From Kaustia mangrovi (GTDB taxonomy: Bacteria; Pseudomonadota; Alphaproteobacteria; Rhizobiales; Im1): a stretch of DNA of 64,000 bases. Positions 16,761-25,944 of the stretch are shown here, piece after piece. The position numbers and the translations under genes are program-made. The DNA is taken from assembly GCF_015482775.1 (NCBI RefSeq), contig NZ_CP058214.1, positions 2,842,501 to 2,906,500 of the forward strand, written 5' to 3'. Below the pieces are notes generated by a model, which was given only the letters and a program-made list of their open reading frames with translations, had not been told where the DNA came from and did no database searches. Every line of letters starts with the position of its first letter. Positions within the stretch are counted from its first letter, which is position 1.

Positions 16761-18124
16761 ATGACGAGCACTGTCAACGACACGGGACGCTCATTCGCCT
16801 ACGGCCAGGCGGCGCTGATCGAGCGGTCGCTCAAGCGGCGCCACGCCAAGGAGCGCCGGTTCCGCCTCATGGGCATGCTTGCCGTCATCGCCGCGATCGG
16901 CTTCGTCGTGGTGCTGTTCTCCAGCGTGCTGGCCAGGGGCCTGCCCGCCTTCTGGCAGGCGACGATCACGCTCGACGTCACCTTCGATCCCGAGGTGGTC
17001 GATGTGGGCCCGCCCCCGAGCAGCAGGCGGGCCAGTCGGAGGCCGCCTTCCAGAAGGAGATGAACCGCTGGCGGCGCGGCCTCGCCCTGGTCAACTGGAA
17101 CAAGCTGATCGAGGAGGGCTTGCGCAAGGCCATCGGGGAAACGGATGCCTCGAAGCGGGACCTCGTCGGCCTCGTTGCCAGCGGCGAGCGGTTCAGGCTG
17201 CGCGAGATGGTGCTCCAGGATCCCGCCATCGTGGGCACGACCAGGCAGGTCGACCTGCTCGCCAACGCCAATGTGGACGTCTGGCTGAAGGGCAATATCG
17301 ACCGGTCCCTGCCCGATTCACGCCAGCAGCTCACCGGCGACCAGCAGGACCTTGCCGACATGCTCTATGAGCGCGGCATCATCCACATGGCCTTCGCCAA
17401 GTCGCTGTTCCTCAATGTGGATTCGCGCAGCTCGCCGGCCTCCGCCGGTCTCGCGGGCGCCTTTGTGGGCTCGCTCTACATGATGCTGATCGTCATCGTT
17501 CTGGCGGTGCCGATCGGAGTGGCGAGCGCGATCTATCTGGAGGAGTTCGCGCCCAAGAACCGGCTGACCGACCTCATCGAGGTCAACATCAACAATCTGG
17601 CGGCCGTGCCCTCCATCGTGTTCGGCCTGCTCGGCGCCTCGGTCTTCATCGGCTGGTTCCATCTCCCGCTCTCCGCGCCGCTCGTGGGCGGGCTGGTGCT
17701 GACCCTGATGACGCTGCCGATCATCATCATCTCCACGCGCAGCACGCTGAGGGCGCTTCCGCCCTCGATCCGCCATGCCGCGCTTGGGGTCGGCGCCTCG
17801 CGCACCCAGATGGTGTTCCACCATGTGCTGCCCCTGGCGATCCCCGGCATCCTGACGGCGACGATCATCGGCGTCGCCCAGGCGCTCGGCGAGACGGCGC
17901 CGCTCCTGCTGATCGGCATGAACGCCTTCGTTGCCAGCGTGCCCGGCACGCCGCTCGACCAGTCGACGGCCCTGCCGGTGCAGATCTTCCTGTGGCAGGG
18001 CAACGAGAACCGGAATTTCTTCGAGGCTCGAACCTCGGCCGCGATCATCGTGCTGCTTGCGCTGATGATCAGTCTCAACGCGTTGGCGGTCTTCATGCGC
18101 CAACGGATCCAGCGGCGATGGTAA
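16761..18124 (+). CDS. pstA: Phosphate ABC transporter permease PstA, interrupted by a one-base frameshift
   Basis: The PstA product is spread over two frames. The N-terminus starts at the ATG at 16761 ([11 protein letters not shown], first membrane helix, ending [18 protein letters not shown]), belongs to the DUF3333-type extension of long PstA proteins, and hits a stop at 17061-17063. The remainder reads in another frame through [19 protein letters not shown] to the end at 18124. It carries the permease helices, [20 protein letters not shown] and the EAA loop [28 protein letters not shown]. Adding one C to the C5 run at about 17012-17017 restores a single frame of about 455 codons. An ATG at 17060 overlaps the stop (ATGA) and could allow expression of a 354-residue fragment lacking the first helix. 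A homopolymer sequencing error is the simplest explanation. Confidence 0.85.
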
Positions 18125-18134
18125 AGGAAAGGGC

Positions 18135-18995
18135 ATGACTGTCATGGATACCACCCCGAGCAGTGCCGCTGTCGCGACCGATGCGGTTGCCGCGACGGCA
18201 CCCGAGGCCGTCGAGGCCGCGCAGCCCGCCGTCGAGCGGGAGATCAAGATGGCCGCGCGCGGCGTCAATGTGTTCTACGGCGATACCCAGGCGCTCTACG
18301 AGGTCGGGATCGACATCGCCAACAACGAGGTGACGTCCCTGATCGGGCCGTCGGGTTGCGGCAAGTCGACCTTCCTGCGCTGCCTCAACCGGATGAACGA
18401 CACCATCGAGGGCTGCCGGGTGGAGGGCTCCATCACGCTCGATGGCGAGAACATCTACGACCGCTCGCTCGACCCCGTGCTCCTGCGCGCGCGTGTCGGC
18501 ATGGTGTTCCAGAAGCCGAACCCGTTCCCGAAGTCGATCTACGACAATATCGCCTACGGGCCGCGCATCCACGGGCTCGCCTCCGGCAAGGCCGAACTCG
18601 ACGAAATCGTCAAGACGAGCCTGGAGAAGGCGGGTCTTCTGGAGGAGGTGAAGGACCGCCTCGACCAGCCCGGCACGGGCCTGTCGGGCGGCCAGCAGCA
18701 GCGCCTGTGCATCGCGCGCGCCATCGCCGTGAAGCCCGAGGTCATCCTCATGGACGAGCCGTGCTCGGCGCTCGATCCCATCGCCACCGCCAAGGTGGAG
18801 GAGCTGATCGACGAGCTGCGCCAGGACTTCACCATCGTGATCGTCACCCATTCCATGCAGCAGGCCGCCCGCGTGTCGCAGCGCACCGCCTTCTTCCATC
18901 TCGGCAAGCTGGTCGAGGAGGGCGAGACCAACCAGATCTTCACCAACCCGCAGGACCAGCGCACCCACGACTATATTACGGGTCGCTTCGGCTAG
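18135..18995 (+). CDS. pstB: Phosphate ABC transporter ATPase PstB
   Basis: A 286-residue ATPase that energises PstCA. Walker [10 protein letters not shown] is at residues 71-79. The Q-loop is in [26 protein letters not shown], a PstB hallmark. The signature is [17 protein letters not shown], Walker [16 protein letters not shown], and the switch histidine is in [12 protein letters not shown]. The first 38 residues are an Ala/Val-rich extension beyond the usual start. MTVMDT begins at 18135, 10 bp after pstA. A GTG or ATG further in (near [11 protein letters not shown]) would give a more standard length, so the start is not certain. Confidence 0.95.
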   Translation: MTVMDTTPSSAAVATDAVAATAPEAVEAAQPAVEREIKMAARGVNVFYGDTQALYEVGIDIANNEVTSLIGPSGCGKSTFLRCLNRMNDTIEGCRVEGSITLDGENIYDRSLDPVLLRARVGMVFQKPNPFPKSIYDNIAYGPRIHGLASGKAELDEIVKTSLEKAGLLEEVKDRLDQPGTGLSGGQQQRLCIARAIAVKPEVILMDEPCSALDPIATAKVEELIDELRQDFTIVIVTHSMQQAARVSQRTAFFHLGKLVEEGETNQIFTNPQDQRTHDYITGRFG

Positions 18996-19023
18996 GCGGT
19001 CGGGCGACGGAAGGAGCAAGACA

Positions 19024-19737
19024 GTGAGCGAACATATCGTCAAATCCTATGACGAGGAGTTCTCCGCGCTTCACAACAAGCTCGCCCATATGGGCGGCCT
19101 GGCCGAGGAGCAGCTCGCCAGCGCCATAGACGCGCTGGACAAGCGCGATACCGAGCTTGCGCAGAAGATCATCGACAATGACGACAAGATCGATGAGCTG
19201 GAGCGCGAGATCGAGGAGAAGGCGATCCTCATGATCGCCAAGCGCCAGCCGGTCGCCGTGGATCTCCGCGAGATCGTGGTGGCGCTGCGGCTCGCCATGG
19301 ATCTGGAGCGCATCGGCGACCTTGCCAAGAACATCGCCAAGCGCATCTTCGCCATTGCCGAACCGCGTCCGACGCGCGGGCTCGCCGGCCTTGGACAGAT
19401 GGGCCGGCTGGCTCTGGAGCAGCTCAAGAACGTGCTCGACGCCTATGTCCAGCACGACGCCGACAAGGCGATGGAGGTGTGGCGGTCCGACGAGGAGATC
19501 GACTCCCTCTACAACGCCATGTTCCGCGAGCTCCTGACCTACATGATGGAGGATCCGCGCACCATCGGGGCGTGCACCCATCTCCTGTTCGGAGCCAAGA
19601 ACATCGAGCGCATCGGCGACCACACCACCAATATCGCGGAGAATGTCTATTTCCTCGTCCATGGCGAGACGCTGGACGACGAACGCCCCAAGAGCGATAC
19701 GACGAGCATGACCCATGTCAGCTACTCGCAGGACTGA
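19024..19737 (+). CDS. phoU: Phosphate signalling protein PhoU
   Basis: A 237-residue all-helical protein with two PhoU repeats. The first (residues about 8-110) contains IDELEREIEEKAILMIAKRQPVA and DLREIVVALRLAMDLERIGDLAKNIAKR. The second repeats the motif as NIERIGDHTTNIAENVYFLVHG. The E-R-I-G-D metal-binding signature occurs in each half. PhoU links PstSCAB to PhoR and keeps the PhoR-PhoB pair off when phosphate is plentiful. It starts with GTG at 19024 behind GGAAGGAGCAAGACA, 28 bp after pstB. Confidence 0.95.
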   Translation: MSEHIVKSYDEEFSALHNKLAHMGGLAEEQLASAIDALDKRDTELAQKIIDNDDKIDELEREIEEKAILMIAKRQPVAVDLREIVVALRLAMDLERIGDLAKNIAKRIFAIAEPRPTRGLAGLGQMGRLALEQLKNVLDAYVQHDADKAMEVWRSDEEIDSLYNAMFRELLTYMMEDPRTIGACTHLLFGAKNIERIGDHTTNIAENVYFLVHGETLDDERPKSDTTSMTHVSYSQD

Positions 19738-19801
19738 CTTTGCCCCGGACACCGCGGCGGCCTCGCCGTCCGTGCATGACGCGCAGCGAATTTCGAGTGC
19801 G

Positions 19802-20500
19802 ATGACGACGACGTCGATCCTGATTGTCGAGGACGAGGAATCCCTGCAGGTTCTCCTGTCCTACAACTTCGAGGCGGAAGGCTTCGCTGTCCGCACCACC
19901 GCGTCGGGCGATGAGGTGGAGATGCTGGTCGAGGAGGAGCGTCCCGACCTGATCGTGCTCGACTGGATGCTGCCCGGCCTGTCCGGAATCGAGGTCTGCC
20001 GCATGCTGCGCGCACGCCCGGAGACCCGCGATATCCCGATCATCATGCTTACCGCCCGCGGCGAGGAGCAGGAGCGGATCCGAGGGCTCGCCACCGGTGC
20101 CGACGACTATGTGGTCAAGCCGTTCTCGGTGCCCGAGCTCGTCGCCCGCGTGCGGTCCATTCTCCGGCGCACCAATCCGGAGACCATCGCCGACCAGCTG
20201 ACCGCGGGCGATATCGCGCTCGACCGGCGCACCCGGCGGGTGACGCGCTCGGGCCGCGATGTCGAGCTCTCGCCGACGGAGTTCAAGCTCCTGGAACATC
20301 TCATGCGCAATCCGGGCCGCGTCTACAGCCGCGAGCAGCTCCTGAACGCGGTGTGGGGCCACGACGTCTATATCGACGAGCGCACGGTGGACGTCCATGT
20401 GGGGCGGCTGCGCAAGATCCTCAATCGCGGCCGACAGCGCGATCCGATCCGCACGGTGCGCGGCATCGGCTACGCTTTCGACGAGCGTTTCGCGGTCTGA
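19802..20500 (+). CDS. phoB: Phosphate regulon response regulator PhoB
   Basis: A 232-residue OmpR/PhoB-type regulator. The receiver domain has acidic residues in LIVEDEES, the phosphoacceptor D54 in IVLDWMLPG and K in DDYVVKPFSVPEL. The C-terminal winged helix shows ELSPTEFKLLEHLMRNPGRVYSREQLLNAVWG and RTVDVHVGRLRKIL. It activates PHO boxes such as those at 12529 and 14043. The ATG at 19802 was preferred to an upstream in-frame start because it gives the conserved MTTTSILIVEDE beginning. It is 64 bp after phoU and ends the phosphate cluster, convergent with gcrA. Confidence 0.95.
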   Translation: MTTTSILIVEDEESLQVLLSYNFEAEGFAVRTTASGDEVEMLVEEERPDLIVLDWMLPGLSGIEVCRMLRARPETRDIPIIMLTARGEEQERIRGLATGADDYVVKPFSVPELVARVRSILRRTNPETIADQLTAGDIALDRRTRRVTRSGRDVELSPTEFKLLEHLMRNPGRVYSREQLLNAVWGHDVYIDERTVDVHVGRLRKILNRGRQRDPIRTVRGIGYAFDERFAV

Positions 20501-20511
20501 TCGTCCATAAG

Positions 20512-20540
20512 AAAAAGCCCCCGACGGCAAGGCCGGGGGC
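20512..20540 (-). terminator. Rho-independent terminator at the phoB/gcrA convergent junction
   Basis: GCCCCCG (20517-20523) pairs with CGGGGGC (20534-20540). The A-run at 20512-20516 becomes a U-run only in the minus-strand transcript, so it mainly terminates gcrA; the stem may also slow phoB transcription. Confidence 0.8.
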
Positions 20541-20592
20541 ACTGTGACGGGCAGGCTGTGCTGCCCGCCCGTGGAGAGGGCGTTGCTTCAGC

Positions 20593-21135
20593 CTACGCCG
20601 CGCCGCGGCCGCCGCCGACCGCGCGCTTCTGGCGCCGCCGGTCCTGGATCGGCTGATAGGCGATGCGGGCATGATGGTCGCAATAGGGCAGGCCGGCCTT
20701 CGGCATCGCGCCGCAGAAGCAGAACTCCTCCGAGCCTGGCTCGCCGATCGGCCAGCGGCAGGTGCGCTCGCTCAGATGCAGGATGTCGACACGCTTGCCG
20801 GACGGGGCGACCTCGCGGACCGGCGAGGGCTTGGGCGCCGGGCGGGCTTGGGGCGCGGCCTGGGCCTGCACCTCCGGCTTGAGCGCCGTGGCACCGGCGG
20901 TCGGGAACTGGGTCACGGTCGCGGTGCCCGCCGCCGGTGCGGACTGGCGCGGCTTGCGGCTGCGCGGCCGGCTCGTCCTCGACGGCGAACCGCGGCCCGA
21001 CAGGCCGAGCCGGTGAACCTTTCCGATCACGGCATTCCGGGTGATGCCGCCCAGCTTGCTGGCGATCTGGCTGGCGCTGAGGCCGTCCGACCAAAGCTGC
21101 TTGAGATGTTCAACCCGTTCGTCGGTCCAAGTCAT
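20593..21135 (-). CDS. gcrA: GcrA cell cycle regulator
   Basis: A 180-residue alphaproteobacterial cell-cycle transcription factor. The N-terminal domain MTWTDERVEHLKQLWSDGLSASQIASKLGGITRNAVIGKVHRLGL is the conserved helix-turn-helix that recognises GANTC sites methylated by CcrM. A Pro/Ala-rich linker follows. The C-terminal part (LSERTCRWPIGEPGSEEFCFCGAMPKAGLPYCDHHARIAYQP) carries the conserved cysteines and contacts the sigma-70 region of RNA polymerase. The ATG at 21135 was chosen since it begins the conserved domain directly; an in-frame ATG 39 bp earlier adds nothing conserved. Upstream DNA holds several GANTC sites and a CtrA-like box. Confidence 0.95.
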   Translation of the reverse strand: MTWTDERVEHLKQLWSDGLSASQIASKLGGITRNAVIGKVHRLGLSGRGSPSRTSRPRSRKPRQSAPAAGTATVTQFPTAGATALKPEVQAQAAPQARPAPKPSPVREVAPSGKRVDILHLSERTCRWPIGEPGSEEFCFCGAMPKAGLPYCDHHARIAYQPIQDRRRQKRAVGGGRGAA

Positions 21136-21185
21136 GATCGGCCCCGCTCTTTCCTTGCCCGGGACGGAATCCATCCCCGATCGCC

Positions 21186-21406
21186 GAGTCGACTTGCCCG
21201 GCGCTTACACATACTCACTTGATGCATGGACACTACATATCGTGATTATTGAACTCGGATACTACTATATTCCGCGACTCTTGCGCAAGATTGGGCGTCA
21301 AGACTGGGACGTGTTTTCCCCAGGAAACCCGGATGCCGTCCCGGCGGATTGGTTAACGAAGAGTAAACCGCCGGTTGACTCCCGGGTCCATGCGACGAGC
21401 TGACTC
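21186..21406. promoter_or_regulatory. gcrA-argD intergenic region: GANTC sites and a CtrA-like box
   Basis: Inside the 413-bp gap 21136-21548 there are GANTC sites at 21186-21190 (GAGTC), 21377-21381 (GACTC) and 21402-21406 (GACTC). A near-consensus CtrA box TTAA-N7-TAAAC lies at 21353-21368 (consensus TTAA-N7-TTAAC). No ORF is convincing here. The right-hand part contains the argD promoter and hairpin listed separately. Confidence 0.5.
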
Positions 21407-21451
21407 ACCTGTGGTCCCGTGTGGCGGGGCGCGTGCGGGGCCCATGTCTCG

Positions 21452-21480
21452 TTGACCGCACCGGCGGGAAACCTTATAAA
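21452..21480 (+). promoter_or_regulatory. Predicted sigma-70 promoter of argD
   Basis: TTGACC (21452-21457), a 17-bp spacer and TATAAA (21475-21480) form a strong -35/-10 pair. Transcription should begin near 21487, giving a leader of about 60 nt before the argD ATG. Confidence 0.7.
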
Positions 21481-21509
21481 TCCCGGTATTGACGGATTTT
21501 CGGAGTGCC

Positions 21510-21532
21510 GCCGCCGTTCCGGCGGCTTTTTT
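21510..21532 (+). terminator. Terminator-like hairpin inside the argD leader
   Basis: GCCGCCG (21510-21516), loop TTC and CGGCGGC (21520-21526) form a perfect 7-bp stem followed by six T (21527-21532). It ends only 16 nt before the argD ATG. No plus-strand gene precedes it, because gcrA is divergent, so it lies within the argD 5' leader and may attenuate argD-argF. Confidence 0.75.
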
Positions 21533-21548
21533 GGTTTTGGAGTGAGCA

Positions 21549-22754
21549 ATGATCGCGTCCGTCCTGCCGACCTATGCAAGGGCCCCCGTCTCCTTCGAGC
21601 GGGGCGAGGGCGTACGCCTGTTCACCGACGACGGCGAGGCCTATCTCGACATGGGAGCCGGTATCGCCGTCAACGCGCTGGGCCACGCCCATCCCCATCT
21701 CGTGGACGCGCTCACCGAACAGGCGCACAAGCTCTGGCACACGTCCAATCTCTACGGGATTCCGGGGCAGGAGCGACTGGCGCGACGCCTGACGGAGACG
21801 ACCTTCGCCGACACGGTCTTCTTCTGCAATTCCGGCGCCGAGGCGCTCGAATGCGCGATCAAGATGGCGCGGCGCTATCACTGGTCGCGCGGCGAGCCCG
21901 GGCGCTACCGGGTCGTCACCTTCGAGGGCGCCTTCCACGGACGCACGCTCGCCACCATCGCCGCCGGCGGCCAGGAGAAGTATATCGAGGGCTTCGGCCC
22001 GGCCGTGGAGGGGTTCGACCAGGTGCCCTTCGCGGATGTCGATGCGGTGCGCGCCGCCATCGGCGAGGAGACGGCCGGCGTCCTCCTGGAGCCGATCCAG
22101 GGCGAGGGCGGCATCCGCGAGGTGCCGCATGCCGTGCTGCGGGCCCTGCGCGCGCTGTGCGACGAGCTCGGCGTGCTCCTGATCCTCGACGAGGTACAGA
22201 CCGGCGTCGGCCGGACGGGCCGGCTGTTCGCCCATGAATGGGCCGGCGTCACGCCCGACATCATGGCCATCGCCAAGGCCATTGGCGGCGGCTTTCCCAT
22301 GGGCGCCTGCCTGGCCACGGAGACGGCCGCCTCGGGCATGACGGCGGGATCGCACGGCACGACCTTCGGCGGCAACCCGCTGGCCATGGCGGTCGGCAAT
22401 GCGGTGCTGGACGTGGTGCTGGAGGACGGCTTTCTGGACCGCGTGCGCCATATGGGCACGCTCTTCGCGCAGCGGCTCGCGCGGCTGAAGGACGAGCACC
22501 CCGCCATCGTGGAGGAGGTGCGCGGCCAGGGCCTGATGCTCGGCCTGAAATGCAAGGTGGCGAACACCGAGGTCGCGGGCGCCTGCCTTGCGGAGAACCT
22601 TCTGACCGTGGGGGCCGGCGACAATGTCGTGCGTCTCCTGCCGCCCCTCATCATCGACGAGACGGAGATGGCGGAGGCAATGGACCGGCTCGACCGCGCG
22701 CTGTCGCGCCTGGACGCCGTCCATGCGCCCGCTCCGGCAATTGGGGATGACTGA
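21549..22754 (+). CDS. argD: Acetylornithine aminotransferase
   Basis: A 401-residue class III PLP aminotransferase that converts N-acetylglutamate semialdehyde to N-acetylornithine in arginine synthesis. Landmarks are [83 protein letters not shown] and the PLP lysine K243 in [32 protein letters not shown] contacts the cofactor phosphate. Many such enzymes also accept succinylornithine. It is followed after 3 bp by argF, a standard argD-argF pair, and is preceded by a promoter and a terminator-like hairpin in the leader. Confidence 0.94.
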   Translation: MIASVLPTYARAPVSFERGEGVRLFTDDGEAYLDMGAGIAVNALGHAHPHLVDALTEQAHKLWHTSNLYGIPGQERLARRLTETTFADTVFFCNSGAEALECAIKMARRYHWSRGEPGRYRVVTFEGAFHGRTLATIAAGGQEKYIEGFGPAVEGFDQVPFADVDAVRAAIGEETAGVLLEPIQGEGGIREVPHAVLRALRALCDELGVLLILDEVQTGVGRTGRLFAHEWAGVTPDIMAIAKAIGGGFPMGACLATETAASGMTAGSHGTTFGGNPLAMAVGNAVLDVVLEDGFLDRVRHMGTLFAQRLARLKDEHPAIVEEVRGQGLMLGLKCKVANTEVAGACLAENLLTVGAGDNVVRLLPPLIIDETEMAEAMDRLDRALSRLDAVHAPAPAIGDD

Positions 22755-22757
22755 GCA

Positions 22758-23696
22758 ATGTCTCGACCGTCTAAGCACTTCCTGGATATCAAGGATCTCG
22801 ACGGAGAGGGCCTGAGGGGCCTGCTCGCCACGAGCCGCGCCATGAAGACCAAGCGCGCCGGCCGCCCCCGCGGCGAGGCCGACGGCGAGCGCCTGCTCGA
22901 CGGGCGCCTGCTCGCCATGATCTTCGAGAAGCCGTCGACGCGCACGCGCGTGTCCTTCGACGTCGCCATGCGCCAGCTCGGCGGCTCGACGCTGATCCTG
23001 GCGGCGGAGGACATGCAGCTCGGCCGTGGCGAGACGATCTCCGACACCGCGAAGGTGCTGTCGCGCTATGTCGACGCGATCATGATCCGCGCCAACAGCC
23101 ACCGCAACCTGACGGAGCTGGCCGAGCATGCCACCGTGCCGGTCATCAACGGGCTGACCGACCTGTCCCATCCCTGCCAGGTGATGGCCGACCTGCTCAC
23201 CGTGGAGGAGAAGAAGGGGCCGATCGAGGCGCAGACGGTGGCCTGGACCGGGGATGTGAGCAATGTCGCCAATTCGTGGATCCACGCCGCGGCCCGCCTC
23301 GGCTTCGAGCTCCGGCTCGCCTTCCCCGAGGAGCTCGCGCCCGATCCCAAGCTCGTCTCCTGGGCGCGCGAATGCAATGCGCGCATCCATCTCACGCACG
23401 ACGCCCAGGAAGCGGTGTCGGGCGCCGACTGCGTGGTGACCGACACCTGGGTCTCCATGAGTGTCGACGAGCCGGGATCGCGCCACAATCTCCTGAAGCC
23501 CTATCAGGTGAACGAGGCGCTGATGGCCCGGGCCAAGGGCGACGCGATCTTCCTGCACTGCCTGCCCGCCCATCGCGGCGAGGAGGTGACGGCGGAGGTG
23601 ATCGACGGCCCGCGCTCGGTGATCTTTGACGAGGCGGAGAACCGTCTCCATATACAGAAGGGTATTCTCGCCTGGTGCCTCGGCGGGCCGATGTAG
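22758..23696 (+). CDS. argF: Ornithine carbamoyltransferase
   Basis: A 312-residue anabolic ornithine transcarbamylase that makes citrulline from ornithine and carbamoyl phosphate. The carbamoyl-phosphate motif STRTR is at residues 60-64 in [31 protein letters not shown] (HPCQ), the [10 protein letters not shown] ornithine loop and [13 protein letters not shown] are all intact. It starts 3 bp after argD and presumably shares its message. The hslO gene follows after 50 bp. Confidence 0.95.
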   Translation: MSRPSKHFLDIKDLDGEGLRGLLATSRAMKTKRAGRPRGEADGERLLDGRLLAMIFEKPSTRTRVSFDVAMRQLGGSTLILAAEDMQLGRGETISDTAKVLSRYVDAIMIRANSHRNLTELAEHATVPVINGLTDLSHPCQVMADLLTVEEKKGPIEAQTVAWTGDVSNVANSWIHAAARLGFELRLAFPEELAPDPKLVSWARECNARIHLTHDAQEAVSGADCVVTDTWVSMSVDEPGSRHNLLKPYQVNEALMARAKGDAIFLHCLPAHRGEEVTAEVIDGPRSVIFDEAENRLHIQKGILAWCLGGPM

Positions 23697-23746
23697 TCGG
23701 CAAGGGGCCGGGCCGGACAATAGTCAAGCCGGGATTGGCCGATCTT

Positions 23747-24748
23747 ATGAGTTCATCCTATGACCGTGACCGCCGTCTCCAGCTTCTGGGGATGGCAGAC
23801 GATGCCGTGCTGCCCTTCGAGGTCAAGAGCCTCGGGGTGCGCGGGCGCGTGGTGCGCCTCGGCGATACCGTGGCGGACATCCTCGCGCGCCACAATTATC
23901 CGCCGTCCGTGTCGGCGCTGCTCGCGGAGGCGGTGACGCTCACCGCCATGCTCGGCTCCACCCTGAAGTTCGAAGGCAAGTTCATCCTCCAGGCCAACAG
24001 CGACGGGCCGGTGGACATGTTGGTGGCCGACTTCACCACGCCGGGGCAGATGCGCGGCTATGCCCATTTCGACCTGGACGCAGTGGAGGCGCTGGAGGAC
24101 AGCGGCGAGGCCGATGCCTCCGCCCTGCTCGGCGAGGGCTATCTCGCCATGACCGTGGACCAGGGCGACCATATGGAGCGCTATCAGGGCGTCGTGCCAC
24201 TCGACGGGGCGAGCCTGTCGGAAGCGGCGAACCTCTATTTCCAGCAGTCCGAGCAGCTGCCCACCGATGTGCGCCTCGCCGCCGGCCCGATCGTGACGTC
24301 CGGCGAGGCGGGCGGAGAGAACTGGCGCGCCGGCGGCATCATGATCCAGCACCTGCCCGACGACGGCGAGCCGAGCCCGATCGCGCTCAGCTCAGGCGAC
24401 GTGCCGGAGGATTACGAGGACCTGATGGACGAGCAGGAAGAGGACGACCGCTGGGTGAGGGGCAGGCTGCTTCTCGCCACGGTGGAGGATCACGAGCTCC
24501 TCGACCCGACGCTCGAGCCCGAGCGCCTGCTCTACCGGCTGTTCCACGAGGACGGCGTCGTCGCCTATCCCTCCTCGGCCATCACGCGCCACTGCCTGTG
24601 CTCGCGCAGCCGCGTGGCCGACCTCCTGCGCAGCTTCCCGCAGGAGGACCTCGCCGACATGATCGAGGACGGCCGGATCACGGTCACCTGCGAGTTCTGC
24701 TCGACCGACTACGTCTTCGATCCCGGCGAGATCGTGCGCACGCATTAG
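23747..24748 (+). CDS. hslO: Hsp33 redox-regulated chaperone
   Basis: A 333-residue Hsp33-family holdase that becomes active when its zinc-bound cysteines are oxidised. The N-terminal chaperone domain contains LLAEAVTLTAMLGSTLKFEGKFILQANSDGPVDMLVADF. The C-terminal redox switch is C-x-C (HCLCSRSRV) plus C-x2-C (CEFCSTDYVFD). An acidic insert (EDYEDLMDEQEEDDRW, about residue 225) is a feature of this protein. The ATG at 23747 was chosen over an in-frame codon overlapping argF because it begins the conserved domain. The argD-argF-hslO order recurs in many alphaproteobacteria. Confidence 0.95.
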   Translation: MSSSYDRDRRLQLLGMADDAVLPFEVKSLGVRGRVVRLGDTVADILARHNYPPSVSALLAEAVTLTAMLGSTLKFEGKFILQANSDGPVDMLVADFTTPGQMRGYAHFDLDAVEALEDSGEADASALLGEGYLAMTVDQGDHMERYQGVVPLDGASLSEAANLYFQQSEQLPTDVRLAAGPIVTSGEAGGENWRAGGIMIQHLPDDGEPSPIALSSGDVPEDYEDLMDEQEEDDRWVRGRLLLATVEDHELLDPTLEPERLLYRLFHEDGVVAYPSSAITRHCLCSRSRVADLLRSFPQEDLADMIEDGRITVTCEFCSTDYVFDPGEIVRTH

Positions 24749-24760
24749 GGTCCTGTCCGA

Positions 24761-25282
24761 TCAGGCCGCAAGCGGCAGCCTCATCGCGCAGCGCGTTTTA
24801 GGGGCGAGCCCATGGGCCGCCTCGCGCTCGAGGATGGCGGCGAGACGCGCGTCGAGATCGCCATGTGCAAGCATCGCGAAGCCGAGCCGTGCATAGAACG
24901 GAGCGTTCCAGGGAACGTCGCGGAAGGTGGTCAGCGTGACGGTGGCCAGCGACTGCGCGCGGGCATAGGCGACGGCCTGCGCGATCAGGGCGCGTCCGCA
25001 GCCCTTCCCCTGTCGGTCATGGCGAACGGCGATCTCCCAGATATGGAGGTCGCGTCCGCAGACCTGTGCGCTGAGGAAACCGATAAGGCCGTCATGGTCG
25101 TCCTCCGCAACCCAGCATGTGCCCTCGTCGATGGCGCGGCGATGCTCGTCCGCGGACATGACGTCGTCATCGGCGATCCAGGAGAGCCCCGGCAGAGGGC
25201 GGAACGCCTCTCCGGCCGAGCGTTCTATCGCGGGCAAGGCGGCCGCATCGTCTTTCCTGGCACGGCGGGTCGTGATGCTCAT
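24761..25282 (-). CDS. GNAT-family N-acetyltransferase
   Basis: A 173-residue single-domain acetyltransferase. The acetyl-CoA-binding motif A is seen in IWEIAVRHDRQGKGCGRALIAQAVAYARAQ (R/Q-x-x-G-x-G/A), with motif B near NAPFYARLGF. The substrate cannot be told from sequence; it may be an amino group on a small molecule or protein. Its 3' end is 12 bp from that of hslO, which is convergent. The end of the protein (KTRCAMRLPLAA) is not conserved in the family. Confidence 0.88.
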   Translation of the reverse strand: MSITTRRARKDDAAALPAIERSAGEAFRPLPGLSWIADDDVMSADEHRRAIDEGTCWVAEDDHDGLIGFLSAQVCGRDLHIWEIAVRHDRQGKGCGRALIAQAVAYARAQSLATVTLTTFRDVPWNAPFYARLGFAMLAHGDLDARLAAILEREAAHGLAPKTRCAMRLPLAA

Positions 25283-25377
25283 GGGCCTGCGGGTGTCCGG
25301 TTTCGGGGGAGCGCATGCAATGAGTCCCTGTTCGCTCCAGCCGTTGTATTGCAGCGCTTACGAACCGGAAGACGCCC

Positions 25378-25770
25378 CTAATGCAGGCTGCGCTGCGTGT
25401 AGGGGCTGTCGAGGGCGAAGGCGGGAACGTCGACATTGAACATCTCGCCGGACCCGGTCTCCATCTGATAGGCGCCGACCATGATGCCGGAGGGCGTGGC
25501 GAGGGGCGCGCCGCTCGTATATTCGAAGCTGTCGCCGGGCTCGAGCACGGGCTGCTCGCCGACGACGCCCGCGCCATGCACCTCCTGGACGCGGCCGCGC
25601 TCGTCGGTGATCTGCCAGTAGCGCGTCCTGAGCTGGACGGTCTCCGAACCCAGATTCTCGATCACGATGGTGTAGGCCCACACGAAATAATCCTCCTCCG
25701 GCGAGGACTGATCCTCCAGGAAGGTGGGCGTGACGGTCACCCTGATGGACCGGGTCGTTCTGTCGTACAT
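25378..25770 (-). CDS. apaG: ApaG (Co2+/Mg2+ efflux-associated) domain protein
   Basis: A 130-residue ApaG protein with a fibronectin-III-like beta-sandwich. Recognisable blocks are IRVTVTPTFLEDQSSPEEDYFVWAYTI, SETVQLRTRYWQITD, VQEVHGAGVVGEQPVLEPGDSFEYTSG and MVGAYQMETGSGEMFNVDVPAFAL. The family is linked to divalent-cation resistance in enterobacteria, but its biochemical role is unsettled. It is monocistronic and divergent from the dCTP deaminase gene across 174 bp. Confidence 0.94.
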   Translation of the reverse strand: MYDRTTRSIRVTVTPTFLEDQSSPEEDYFVWAYTIVIENLGSETVQLRTRYWQITDERGRVQEVHGAGVVGEQPVLEPGDSFEYTSGAPLATPSGIMVGAYQMETGSGEMFNVDVPAFALDSPYTQRSLH

Positions 25771-25944
25771 GTAAGGCCTCGGGAACGCGGAACTTGCCAA
25801 CGTGCCGCGGCAGCATAGCGGCTGTCTCGGGATGCAGCCAGCCCCCGCCATCCGCATGATGGGACTTGCACAATCCGCCCATGCCCGCCAGAAGAGACGG
25901 CAGACAACCTTGCGGGCGGCAACCGGCACGGGAGAGACGGGACA

